A DNA stretch of 16,806 nt from CBDCWA01 sp046048295 (GCA_046048295.1 JBJOGJ010000063.1:1-16806), one strand, 5' to 3'; shown: positions 1-7,732, numbered from the stretch's first letter. Made by a program: numbers and translations. Notes: generated by a model not told the origin, from the sequence alone.

Positions 1-125
1 ACGAGGCTCCTGTTGCCGCCCGAAGATCGACGCCTGCTGAATAGAAGGTCGTCGGACGACTTGCTCTCGTCACAACAGCCTCCTACGTTGGATTATCTTT
101 CTCAACTTCTCCAAGGAGCCTCCCG
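1..125. other. Noncoding 5' flank and leader of the DUF533 gene
   Basis: No recognisable gene product is readable here. All three plus frames are open only briefly (for example stops at 38-40 and 42-44), so the tail of an upstream gene outside the window cannot be excluded. The end of the stretch carries a clear Shine-Dalgarno AAGGAG at 113-118, seven bases before the ATG at 126. A weak promoter-like pair (TTGCTC at 61-66, TACGTT at 84-89) matches the consensus at only 3/6 each and is not called. Confidence 0.4.
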
Positions 126-1154
126 ATGTTCGACGCCAAGAGCCTGTTGGAAATGATCGCCAAGGGCGCCGGTGGCCCGCAGCAGCCGCAAGCGCAGGGA
201 GTGAAACCGCTGGAGGACCTCCTGCGCCAGTTGACACAGGGTCAGCAGGGCGGTTCCGGGCCAGGCACACCCGCTGCAAACGATGCCGGTCTCGGCGACA
301 TCTTCAAGAACATGTTTCCGGGCCAGCAGGCGCAGGCACCCCAGGCCGCTCCGGGAGGCCAGCCTCCGGGAGGCGGGCTCGGCGATATCCTCGGCCAGTT
401 GCAGAAGAACCTGGGCGCCGGCGGCCAGGGCCAGGGCGGCCAGGGCAGCATTACCGACATCCTCGGGCAGGCGACATCAGGTGTCCGCGAGGGGGCCCAG
501 AAGGTCGACGATGCGACCGGCGCGAGCGACCAGCTCCGGCGCATGGTGGAACAGTTGAGCGGCGGCAAGAACCCCGAGCAGCTCATGCAGCAGATCAAGG
601 AGCTGATCGCCAACAACCAACTCGGCGCCGGCGCCGCTCTTGGTGGTCTGGGTGCGCTGATTGGCGGCCTCGCCTACAAGGCCTACCAGAACTACAGCGA
701 GGGCAAGCCGGTGCTCGGTGGCGGTGCTGCGACCAATGCCTTCGCCCAGAACCCCGAAGCGGCACCTTCGGGGTCCGGTTTCGAGCCCGAAGCCGTCAGC
801 AACGATACGGCGGCGCTGATGATCCGGGCGATGCTGGCTTCCGCAGCCGCCGATGGGCGCATCGACGAGGCCGAGCAGCAGAAGATCATCGGCAGCCTGC
901 AGCAGGGCGGCAGCTTCGATGCGGAGGCGGAAGCCTTCGTCCAGAACGAGCTGCGTAGTCCGGCGAGTGCCGCCGACCTCGCGGCGCACGCCTCATCGCC
1001 GGAGCAGGCCGTACAGATCTTCACCGCCGCCCGCATCGCCGTCGACGTCGATACCATCGAGGAACAGCAATTCCTTTACGAGCTCTCGACGCATCTCAAT
1101 CTCGACCCGACGCTTGTCGCGCACATTGACGCGGAAGCGCGAGCCGCTGGGTGA
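126..1154 (+). CDS. DUF533 / TerB-like domain protein (YebE-type)
   Basis: A 342-residue protein of the DUF533 family, whose members include the E. coli inner-membrane protein YebE; their biochemical role is unknown. The first ~150 residues are low-complexity, rich in Gly, Gln and Pro, with three short related segments (GLGDIFKNMF, GLGDILGQLQ, SITDILGQAT). A hydrophobic Gly/Ala/Leu-rich stretch at about residues 163-185 could be membrane-associated. The C-terminal ~110 residues (from about 230) are helical and acidic with an AAADGRID motif, typical of the TerB-like fold. The start is supported by AAGGAG seven bases upstream. It appears monocistronic, since the next gene starts 236 bases downstream behind its own candidate promoter. 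Family assignment is good; function is not inferable. Confidence 0.85.
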   Translation: MFDAKSLLEMIAKGAGGPQQPQAQGVKPLEDLLRQLTQGQQGGSGPGTPAANDAGLGDIFKNMFPGQQAQAPQAAPGGQPPGGGLGDILGQLQKNLGAGGQGQGGQGSITDILGQATSGVREGAQKVDDATGASDQLRRMVEQLSGGKNPEQLMQQIKELIANNQLGAGAALGGLGALIGGLAYKAYQNYSEGKPVLGGGAATNAFAQNPEAAPSGSGFEPEAVSNDTAALMIRAMLASAAADGRIDEAEQQKIIGSLQQGGSFDAEAEAFVQNELRSPASAADLAAHASSPEQAVQIFTAARIAVDVDTIEEQQFLYELSTHLNLDPTLVAHIDAEARAAG

Positions 1155-1175
1155 GCATCCACGGATCGCACTTCG

Positions 1176-1204
1176 ATCGAGGGTGGGCCGTGCCCGCCCT
1201 CGAT
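1176..1204 (+). terminator. Stem-loop after the DUF533 gene, possible terminator
   Basis: A 13-base left arm (1176-1188) and right arm (1192-1204) pair around a CGT loop with a single G-U pair. The hairpin starts 21 bases after the DUF533 stop. No T-run follows, so it is either a weak or Rho-assisted terminator or a transcript-end stabilising hairpin. Confidence 0.45.
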
Positions 1205-1316
1205 TGCGTTAGAGGAAGGCGCCACTGGCCGCACCAATGCGTCTCGGCGCACCAATCCCCGGGAATCGGCGGCTTCAAACCACCGCCGTTTCCGATGAAA
1301 CACTCTGCCGTCCCGG

Positions 1317-1345
1317 CTGGCATTCTCGTCTCGATCCGCTATAAG
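1317..1345 (+). promoter_or_regulatory. Candidate sigma-70-type promoter of the catabolic operon
   Basis: CTGGCA (1317-1322, 4/6 to TTGACA) and TATAAG (1340-1345, 5/6 to TATAAT) are separated by the optimal 17 bases. They lie about 45 bases before the GTG start at 1391, predicting a transcript start near 1352 and a ~39-base leader. The 9-mer TTCCGATGA occurs on each side (1290-1298 and 1352-1360) and could be an operator pair. This is read from the sequence and unsupported by any expression data. Confidence 0.5.
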
Positions 1346-1390
1346 CGATTGTTCCGATGAGAAGAGTTGAACAACCGGGAGACACCCTGC

Positions 1391-2071
1391 GTGCCAACCC
1401 ATTTGACTTTGAGCCTTGGCGATGCCGCTCCGACCTCCGTCACCATCTCGGATGCCATCATAGCCGGCTGGACCGGCCGCGACGCCGAGGCCGTCGAGAA
1501 GCATATCCGCGAACTCGAAGCACTCGGTGTCAAGCGGCCGAGCGCCACGCCGATCTATTACCGGGTCGCGGCAAGCCGCATTACGACCGAGTCGACGATC
1601 CAGGTCTCCGGCACGGCGTCGAGCGGCGAGGTGGAGTTCGTATTGCTACAGGCCCGTGGCAAGTTGTGGGTCGGCGTCGGCTCCGACCACACGGACCGCG
1701 AGGTCGAGGCCTACGATGTCACCGTATCCAAGCAGATGTGTGAAAAGCCGATCGCACCCAGGTTCTGGGACATGGCCGAAGTGCAGCCGCATTGGGACCG
1801 CCTGACCCTCAAGTCCTACATCGAGGAGAATGGCGCCCGCACCCTCTACCAGGAGGGCTGTGTCACCGCGATGCGCGATCCGGCGGATCTCATCGCACGT
1901 TATACAGGCGGTCGGCCGCTTGCCGAGGGCTCCGTAATGTTCTGCGGCACGTTTGCCGTCAAGGGCGGCGTCCGGCCCTCATCCACATTCGATTTCGAGC
2001 TCGCTGACCCCGTGCTCGAACGCTCGATCGCGCACCACTACGTTTCACAAAGCCTGCCGAAGGTCTCCTGA
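1391..2071 (+). CDS. DUF2848 family protein, probable hydrolase-associated enzyme
   Basis: A 226-residue protein matching DUF2848, a bacterial family without an established function. Recognisable features are the central segment GVGSDHTDREVEAYDVTVSK, a following KPIAPRFW, and a C-terminal MFCGTFAVKGG segment with acidic and His residues, which looks enzymatic. The GTG at 1391 is chosen because GGGAG (1377-1381) lies nine bases upstream; an in-frame TTG at 1367 would add eight residues but has poorer support. It is the first gene of the 1391-7732 operon, with 14 bases before the FAD monooxygenase gene. Its company (amidase, monooxygenase, decarboxylase) suggests it acts on a catabolic intermediate, for example as a hydrolase or lyase. 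That role is inference from context only. Confidence 0.8.
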   Translation: MPTHLTLSLGDAAPTSVTISDAIIAGWTGRDAEAVEKHIRELEALGVKRPSATPIYYRVAASRITTESTIQVSGTASSGEVEFVLLQARGKLWVGVGSDHTDREVEAYDVTVSKQMCEKPIAPRFWDMAEVQPHWDRLTLKSYIEENGARTLYQEGCVTAMRDPADLIARYTGGRPLAEGSVMFCGTFAVKGGVRPSSTFDFELADPVLERSIAHHYVSQSLPKVS

Positions 2072-2085
2072 TCGCAGAGAGGAAA

Positions 2086-3312
2086 ATGACAGCGAACGAC
2101 AAGGTTCTGATTGCTGGTGGCGGGCCTGTGGGCCTGTTTGCCGCGTTCCTGCTCGCACGCGCCGGGGTCCCGGTCACGGTATTCGACACCAACGGTACCC
2201 TGCAGAACGATCCCCGCGCAGCCACCACCCATCCCGCGACGCTCGAGGTCCTCGATGTTGACGGCCTCGTCGAGGACATGGCGCGTGTCGGGCTCGTGGC
2301 GCCGATCTTCCAGTTCTGGGACCGGCCGAGCCAGACCAAGGTGGCGGAGTTCGACCATGCCCTTCTCGTAGGCGAAACAAAATTCCCCTACGTCATCCAG
2401 TGCGAGCAGTTCAAGACCGCCGGTCTCCTGCATGACCGTCTGCTGAGGCTGGACAACGCCGAGGTTCTGTTCAACCACACGGTTCTCGACGTCACCGACG
2501 ACGGCACATCCGTTTCCCTCACCGTCGATACGCCGGCCGGTCGCCGCAGCTTCACCGGCGCCTATGTCATCGGCGCCGACGGCGGGCGTTCCACCATCCG
2601 CAAGCAGGCTGGCATCACGTTCGACGGCTTCACGTACGCAGAGCGCTTCCTCGTGCTCACGACGCCGTTCGACTTTGCCGAGCACCGCGGCTACTGCCCG
2701 CGCACCTACATCGCGGACCCGGAAGAGTGGTGCAACTGTTTCAAGGTTGCCGCCGACGGGCCGCCGGGCCTCTGGCGCACAGTGTTTCCGGCCGACCCCG
2801 ACGTCGACGAGGCGTCGCTGTTGAGCGACGAGGCCGTCCACGCCCGTCTCCAGAAGTTCTTTCCCAAGGCGGAGCCATACGACATCGTCCACCGCAACCT
2901 CTACACCATTCACCAGCGGGTGGCAGCGACCTTCCGCAAGGGGCGCGTGCTGCTTGCCGGCGACAGCGCCCACGTCAACAACTCCATCGGCGGCATGGGG
3001 CTCAATGGCGGGCTTCAGGACGCCGCCAATGTAGCCGAAAAGCTTGTTGCCGTAATGCGTGACGGCGCTCCCGACAGCCAGCTCGAGCTCTACGACAAGC
3101 AGCGGAGAACCGTGACGCACGAATTCGTCCAGGCACAGACGATCGCCAACAAGAAGCGTCTCGAGGCCCGCGATCCCGAAGTCCGCAGACGCAACCTCGC
3201 GGAACTTTCCGAGACGGCTGCTGATCCTGAAAAGGCGCGGGAGTTCATGCGCCGCGCCGGTATGATCAGCATGCAGCGCCGGGCAGCCGCGATCACGCTG
3301 GAGGACGCCTGA
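2086..3312 (+). CDS. FAD-dependent aromatic-ring-type monooxygenase (PHBH family)
   Basis: A 408-residue single-component flavoprotein monooxygenase of the p-hydroxybenzoate hydroxylase fold, expected to use NAD(P)H and O2 to hydroxylate an aromatic or heteroaromatic substrate in the cytoplasm. Visible motifs in order: the dinucleotide-binding GGGPVG at residues 11-16 with an acidic residue at D34 ending the second strand; the DG motif GADGGRSTIR around D165; and the FAD-ribityl GD motif LAGDSAH at D293 followed by GGMGLNGGLQDAANV. The usual Pro after AH is replaced by an Asn-Asn-Ser stretch. There is no C-terminal thioredoxin-like domain as in phenol hydroxylases. The start has GAGAGGA just upstream. 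The stop overlaps the amidase start (TGATG), implying translational coupling. Family is secure; substrate unknown. Confidence 0.9.
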   Translation: MTANDKVLIAGGGPVGLFAAFLLARAGVPVTVFDTNGTLQNDPRAATTHPATLEVLDVDGLVEDMARVGLVAPIFQFWDRPSQTKVAEFDHALLVGETKFPYVIQCEQFKTAGLLHDRLLRLDNAEVLFNHTVLDVTDDGTSVSLTVDTPAGRRSFTGAYVIGADGGRSTIRKQAGITFDGFTYAERFLVLTTPFDFAEHRGYCPRTYIADPEEWCNCFKVAADGPPGLWRTVFPADPDVDEASLLSDEAVHARLQKFFPKAEPYDIVHRNLYTIHQRVAATFRKGRVLLAGDSAHVNNSIGGMGLNGGLQDAANVAEKLVAVMRDGAPDSQLELYDKQRRTVTHEFVQAQTIANKKRLEARDPEVRRRNLAELSETAADPEKAREFMRRAGMISMQRRAAAITLEDA

Positions 3313-4679
3313 TGAAGAGCAACCAGATCTGCAAGGCGAGGCCCTATCTCGCCAGCACCGAGGCGTTCCGGACCGGCAGCGATACGCCGCGCGCGTTCCT
3401 CGACCGCTGCCTCGCCGCACTCGACGAGCGCGAGGCAGAGGTGATGGCGATGACCGCGGTGGCGCGCGAGACAGCCTGCGCCGCCGCTGACGCATCGACG
3501 GAGCGCTGGAAGGCTGGCAAGCCGATTTCGCCGATCGACGGCATGCCGGTCGGTATCAAGGACATCATCGAGACCATCGACATGCCGACCGGCATGGGAT
3601 CGCCGCTGTTCGACGGCTGGCGCTCGGATCGCGACAGCGCCAGCGTCCGTGCACTTCGTGAAGCCGGCGCCGTGATCGTCGGCAAGACCGTCACGACCGA
3701 ATTCGCCGCAAGCCATCCGGGTCCCACCCGCAACCCCTGGGATACCACGCGCACACCGGGCGGCTCGTCCTCCGGCTCTGCGGCAGGTGTCGCCGCCGGC
3801 TACTTCACGGCCGCACTCGGCACGCAGGTCGTCGGCTCGATCCTCAGGCCATCAAGCTTCAACGGCGTCGTCGGCTTCAAGCCGACCGTCGGCGCCATCA
3901 ACCGCGGCGGCAGCCACGACTACATGAGCCAATCGGTGCAGGGTGTGATCGGGGCGACGCTCGAGGACACCTGGCAGGTGGCGCGTGAGATCGCCGACCG
4001 GACCGGCGGAGACCCTGGCAAGCCGGGCCTCTATGGCCCGCCAGGCATGCCTGCCGCAGAACGGCCCAGGCGTCTCGCATTCCTCGAGACCGTCGGCTGG
4101 CCGAATGCCGAGCCGACGGCCCGTCGGGCTCTCGAAGACGCCATGGATAAGCTCCGCAGTGCCGGCGTCGAGATCGTCAGCCGTAGCACGAGCAGCGAGG
4201 TCGAGGCGGCCGAGGTGGCGTTGAGCGAGTCCTTCCTCCTTACACGCACCATAAACGCCTGGGAATCGCGCTGGCCGCTCAATACCTATCGGGATCGGGA
4301 CCCGACGAAACTCAGCGATGCGATGCTGGCGCGTGCGGCGGAGGCCGAGGCCATGACGCTCGACGACTACCGGCGGGCGATCGCACGGCGCGATGAGATC
4401 CGCGACATCCAGGCGCGCCTCGCCGATCGTGTCGATGGCTGCATTTCCCTTTCCGCCGATGGCGAGGCGCCGGTCGGCATCAAGGCCACGGGCAACGCCG
4501 TCTTCGTCGTGACTGGCTCACTGCTCGGGGTTCCGACATTGTCGCTCCCGATCCTTTCCTCGAACAATCTGCCGCTCGGGATGCAGATCCTGGGATTTGC
4601 GAACGAGGACGCGCGCCTCTTCGCCACCGCCGCCGCAATCGCCGACATCGTCGGCTACGACAACGCCACCCGCGCATGA
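3312..4679 (+). CDS. Amidase-signature family hydrolase
   Basis: A 455-residue amidase-signature enzyme, hydrolysing a C-N bond of an amide or lactam. The Ser-cisSer-Lys triad is readable: K83 in GMPVGIKD, S152 in TPGGSSSGSA, and S176 in TQVVGSILRP; the 24-residue spacing of the two serines equals that of FAAH and malonamidase E2. The residues before the nucleophile are Val-Val-Gly rather than the usual Thr-Gly-Gly, an oddity in the oxyanion loop. The GFKPT motif follows. Length is normal, and a GatA role is unlikely because no gatB or gatC is nearby. The ATG overlaps the monooxygenase stop by one base, and the gene's own stop overlaps the UbiD start (ATGA), so it is embedded in the operon. 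Nearest in flavour to small-molecule amidases; substrate unknown. Confidence 0.9.
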   Translation: MKSNQICKARPYLASTEAFRTGSDTPRAFLDRCLAALDEREAEVMAMTAVARETACAAADASTERWKAGKPISPIDGMPVGIKDIIETIDMPTGMGSPLFDGWRSDRDSASVRALREAGAVIVGKTVTTEFAASHPGPTRNPWDTTRTPGGSSSGSAAGVAAGYFTAALGTQVVGSILRPSSFNGVVGFKPTVGAINRGGSHDYMSQSVQGVIGATLEDTWQVAREIADRTGGDPGKPGLYGPPGMPAAERPRRLAFLETVGWPNAEPTARRALEDAMDKLRSAGVEIVSRSTSSEVEAAEVALSESFLLTRTINAWESRWPLNTYRDRDPTKLSDAMLARAAEAEAMTLDDYRRAIARRDEIRDIQARLADRVDGCISLSADGEAPVGIKATGNAVFVVTGSLLGVPTLSLPILSSNNLPLGMQILGFANEDARLFATAAAIADIVGYDNATRA

Positions 4680-6397
4680 AGGAAGAAAAGCCGCGCATGT
4701 CCAAGGATCAGACGTCGGACCTCCATCCAGCCCTTGCCCCCTATGCCGACGAGCGCGGCAAGCTCGAGCGCTGCTACCCGGACCTGCACGATCATGTCCT
4801 GGAGCTTGCCCGCAAGGGGCTGCTGCATGTCATCGACGAGCCGATCAACAAGGATACCGAGATGCACCCGCTGGTGCGCTGGCAGTACCGCGGCGGCATC
4901 CCGGAGAAGGAACGCAAGGCTTTCCTGTTCACGCGGCCGACGGACAGCAAGTCCCACAGCTTCGACAGCTCCGTCCTTGTTGCCGGTCTCGCTGCAACGA
5001 AAGACGTCTACCGCGTCGGCTTCGGCAAGCCGCTGGAAGAGATCGGCAACATCTGGATCAAGGCGATAGGAAACCCGGTCGCCCCACGGATCGTCGAGAA
5101 TGCACCCTGCCAGGAAATCGTCCACGAGGGCGCCGACCTGGACATCGCAGGCAACGCGCTCGACGGCATTCCGGTCCCCATCTCGACGCCCGGTTGGGAC
5201 AACGCGCCCTACCTCTCCGCCGGTCACTACATCACCCGGGACCCTGATACCGGCGTCCAGAACATGGGTAACTACCGCGGCCAGTTCAAACACCCGCGCC
5301 GGCTCGGCATGAACCCGTCCGTCGAGCTCAGGGCCGGCATCTATACCCACTGGCTCAAGTACAAGGCGCGCGGCGAGCCGATGCCATGTGCCGTAGTCGT
5401 CGGCTGCCCGCCGGCCGTATCCTACACCTCCGTACAGAAACTTCCGCTCGATCTCGACGAACTCGCTGTCGCGGGCGGGCTTGCCGGCGGCCCCATCAAC
5501 GTCGTCCGTGCCAAGACCGTCGACCTTCTCGTTCCTGCCGAGGCCGAGTTCATCATCGAGGGCTACATCAACACGGAGCTGCTCGAGCCCGAGGCCCCCT
5601 TCGGCGAGAGCCACGGCTACGTCAACCTCGCCGAATACAATGCCTTCATGGACGTCACCGCCGTCACGCGAAGGCGCAATCCAATCGTCACATCCTTCAT
5701 CAGCCAGGTGACGCCGAGCGAGTCGAGCGTCATCCGCAAGGTCGCGATGGAGCCGGTCTACCTCAATCACCTGCGCTCTGGCATGGGCATTCAGGGCGTG
5801 AAGCAGGTGGCCATGCACGAACCGCTGACGAGCCTCTATGCCGTCATCGCGGTCCAATTCCAGCGCGGCGTGCCGGAAACCGAGGTCTGGCGTGCGCTCT
5901 ATGGTGCCGCCACGCTGCACCGCTTCGCCGGCAAGTGGGTCATCGCCGTCGACGAGGACATCGATCCCCACAACGCTGACTCGCTGTTTTGGGCGATGTC
6001 CTACCGCTGCCAGCCGCAGCACGACATGAAGATGCTCGAGCGCAAGGACCCCGGTCACGGACCGCGCGGCCCGCACGACAACGGCGAGAGCGCGAGCGTT
6101 CTCATCAATGCCTTGCTCAAGGGCGACTTTGCTCCGGTGGCACTGCCGAAGCGGGAGTTCATGGAGCGCGCCAAGGAGATCTGGGAGCGCCTCGGGCTGC
6201 CGCCCCTGACCCCCGAGCCGCCATGGCATGGCTATGACCTCGGCGTCTGGCCGCCGCAGCTCGAGTGGCAGGCGGAGAAGGCGGCGCGCAGCGAGTACTT
6301 CGACTTCTCGGACGAACTCATCAAGGGCCGCCGCGCCGACGTCGATATGAACCAGTCCGTCGTGTTCGACAGCAACGAGAAGCCGAAGCGCCAGTGA
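4676..6397 (+). CDS. UbiD family (prFMN-dependent) decarboxylase
   Basis: A 573-residue member of the UbiD family, which reversibly decarboxylates aromatic, heteroaromatic or acrylic acids using prenylated FMN. Key residues by comparison with Aspergillus Fdc1: N196 and R201 in NMGNYR (Fdc1 N168/R173), E295 in FIIEGYI (metal ligand E233), and E306/E311 in EAPFGES (E277/E282). The metal-ligand His (Fdc1 H191) is not obvious; the aligned stretch reads VELRAGIYTHW. It is somewhat longer than E. coli UbiD. No ubiX-like flavin prenyltransferase is in the window, so prFMN must come from elsewhere. The ATG at 4676 overlaps the amidase stop (ATGA); a second ATG at 4697 has AAGGAAG 11 bases upstream and could be the true start. 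General ubiquinone synthesis is unlikely given the catabolic neighbours. Confidence 0.9.
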   Translation: MKEEKPRMSKDQTSDLHPALAPYADERGKLERCYPDLHDHVLELARKGLLHVIDEPINKDTEMHPLVRWQYRGGIPEKERKAFLFTRPTDSKSHSFDSSVLVAGLAATKDVYRVGFGKPLEEIGNIWIKAIGNPVAPRIVENAPCQEIVHEGADLDIAGNALDGIPVPISTPGWDNAPYLSAGHYITRDPDTGVQNMGNYRGQFKHPRRLGMNPSVELRAGIYTHWLKYKARGEPMPCAVVVGCPPAVSYTSVQKLPLDLDELAVAGGLAGGPINVVRAKTVDLLVPAEAEFIIEGYINTELLEPEAPFGESHGYVNLAEYNAFMDVTAVTRRRNPIVTSFISQVTPSESSVIRKVAMEPVYLNHLRSGMGIQGVKQVAMHEPLTSLYAVIAVQFQRGVPETEVWRALYGAATLHRFAGKWVIAVDEDIDPHNADSLFWAMSYRCQPQHDMKMLERKDPGHGPRGPHDNGESASVLINALLKGDFAPVALPKREFMERAKEIWERLGLPPLTPEPPWHGYDLGVWPPQLEWQAEKAARSEYFDFSDELIKGRRADVDMNQSVVFDSNEKPKRQ

Positions 6398-6419
6398 CTG
6401 TGGAACCAGGAGCCCGACG

Positions 6420-7343
6420 ATGCGCCTTGCCGTACCCGATCTGATATCGAACTCCTACTTCCCGGCTGCCGCTGCTGTCGAACTGGGCTTCTTCCGAGAC
6501 GAAGGACTAGACGTCTCGCTCGAACTCCTGTTCCCGGTCGACAAGTGCTATGCCGCACTGCGCGACGGCGAGATCGACTTCGTCGCAGGCTCGGCTCATT
6601 CCGCCCTTGCCGCCTTCCCCGACTGGCAGGGCGTGAAGCTGCTCGCCGCGCAGGGCCAGGGCATGTACTGGTTCCTGGCCATGAGCTCGAAGCTCGGAGC
6701 GGAGCGCGGCAACCTCGACATCGTCAAGGGCAGGCGCATCGGCGCTGCGCCTTGGGTTGACATGGGCCTAAAGGGGCTGCTTGCCGAAGCTGGCTATGAC
6801 CTTGAGCGCGACAACATCACTGTAGCCCCGGTTCCCGGCGCTGTCGGCACCACCACCAACTTCGGCCTGACCGCTGCAAAAGCCCTTGCGGAAGGCAAGA
6901 TCGACGGCTTCTGGGCCAACGGCATGGGCACCGAGGTCGCAGTCCGGAGCGGCGCCGGCACGGTCGTGCTCGATATCCGCCGCGGTGACGGTCCGCCCCG
7001 CTGCTTCAACTACACGATGGCCTCGATCGCGACGACGGACCGGCTCATTTCGGACAGCCCGGAAAAGGCCGCCGCCGCAGTCCGCGCCCTGGTCAAGACC
7101 CATGCCGCACTCAGGGCGGACGTTTCGCTCGCGACGGAGGTCGGAAAGCGGCTGTTTCCCGCCGAGGAAGCGTCTCTCATCGCGGAACTCATTCGCCGTG
7201 ACCTGCCCTACTACGACGCGACGATTTCCAGGGATTTCGTATCCGGAATGAACGCGTTTTCTCGCCGCATCGGTATCCTCGATCGAGAGGTCCCCTACGA
7301 TGCGGTGGTCGCCACTCAGTTCGCAGAACTCTGGAAACCCTGA
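6420..7343 (+). CDS. SBP-fold protein (NMT1/SsuA-like) without signal peptide
   Basis: A 307-residue protein resembling the NMT1/THI5-like and SsuA/TauA periplasmic binding proteins: an N-terminal AVELGFFRDEGLDV segment, the GEIDFVAGSA motif after the first lobe, then KGRRIGAA and a second lobe ending in PYDAVVATQFAELW. It begins directly with the mature-type strand (MRLAVPDLISNSYF) and has no signal peptide or lipobox. AGGAG at 6408-6412, seven bases before the ATG, supports this start, and the UbiD stop lies only 22 bases upstream, leaving no room for a leader. No ABC permease or ATPase gene is nearby. One alternative to transport is a cytoplasmic enzyme on the same fold: 4,5-dihydroxyphthalate decarboxylase (Pht5) is a known SBP-like enzyme. 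Which applies here is open. Confidence 0.75.
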   Translation: MRLAVPDLISNSYFPAAAAVELGFFRDEGLDVSLELLFPVDKCYAALRDGEIDFVAGSAHSALAAFPDWQGVKLLAAQGQGMYWFLAMSSKLGAERGNLDIVKGRRIGAAPWVDMGLKGLLAEAGYDLERDNITVAPVPGAVGTTTNFGLTAAKALAEGKIDGFWANGMGTEVAVRSGAGTVVLDIRRGDGPPRCFNYTMASIATTDRLISDSPEKAAAAVRALVKTHAALRADVSLATEVGKRLFPAEEASLIAELIRRDLPYYDATISRDFVSGMNAFSRRIGILDREVPYDAVVATQFAELWKP

Positions 7344-7351
7344 GGTAGCCC

Positions 7352-7732
7352 ATGCCCGTCAACAAGAAGCACGACGAGTTCCACACGCTCGACCTCTCGA
7401 CCGGGTGGGAGGTGCCCGCCGGATATCCCAAGGGCATCCAGCAGAAGATCCTCGCCGGTGGCCTCGATGAGGAGAACAAGCGCGGTACCCGCACGCGGCT
7501 CCTGCGCTTCGATCCGGGCGAGTACACGACTTCGCCCTTCGTGCACGAGTATTGGGAAGAGGTTTTTCTCGTCCAGGGCGACCTGACGGTCGGCAACGAC
7601 GCGCAGGGTGAGGGCGGGACTTCCTTCGCTCCTTTCACCTACGCCTGCCGGCCACCCGGCGCCTACCATGGGCCTTTCAAGTCCGAGCAGGGCTGTATCC
7701 TGCTCGAGATCCACTACTATGACCCGGTCTGA
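7352..7732 (+). CDS. Small single-domain cupin protein
   Basis: A 126-residue cupin. Motif 1 is recognisable around FVHEYWEEVFLVQGDL (H65, E69, G76) and motif 2 around RPPGAYHGPF (H106), giving a plausible His-Glu-His metal site; the second His of the classic HxH is Tyr67. Such small cupins act as dioxygenases, isomerases, decarboxylases or anti-sigma/ligand-binding domains, so the reaction cannot be named. It starts eight bases after the SBP-like gene, with its GAGG ribosome site overlapping that gene's stop, and closes the six-gene operon. Its stop lies 12 bases from the stop of the convergent regulator gene. Role as a tailoring enzyme in the pathway is inferred from position. Confidence 0.85.
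   Translation: MPVNKKHDEFHTLDLSTGWEVPAGYPKGIQQKILAGGLDEENKRGTRTRLLRFDPGEYTTSPFVHEYWEEVFLVQGDLTVGNDAQGEGGTSFAPFTYACRPPGAYHGPFKSEQGCILLEIHYYDPV

Noticed and set aside
2038..3495. Long minus-strand open frame of 485 codons opposite the monooxygenase gene
   Set aside because: It is a by-product of high GC third-position bias. The plus strand carries a clear flavoprotein with all motifs and ribosome sites, while the minus translation has no recognisable family and is Arg-rich at its start.
4655..6229. Long minus-strand open frame of 524 codons opposite the UbiD gene
   Set aside because: The UbiD reading on the plus strand has the catalytic residues and operon overlaps; the antisense translation shows no domain.
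4676..6397. Assignment as the ubiquinone-biosynthetic ubiD
   Set aside because: The gene sits in a catabolic operon, is longer than E. coli UbiD and departs from it around the metal-ligand His, so only the broad family name is used.
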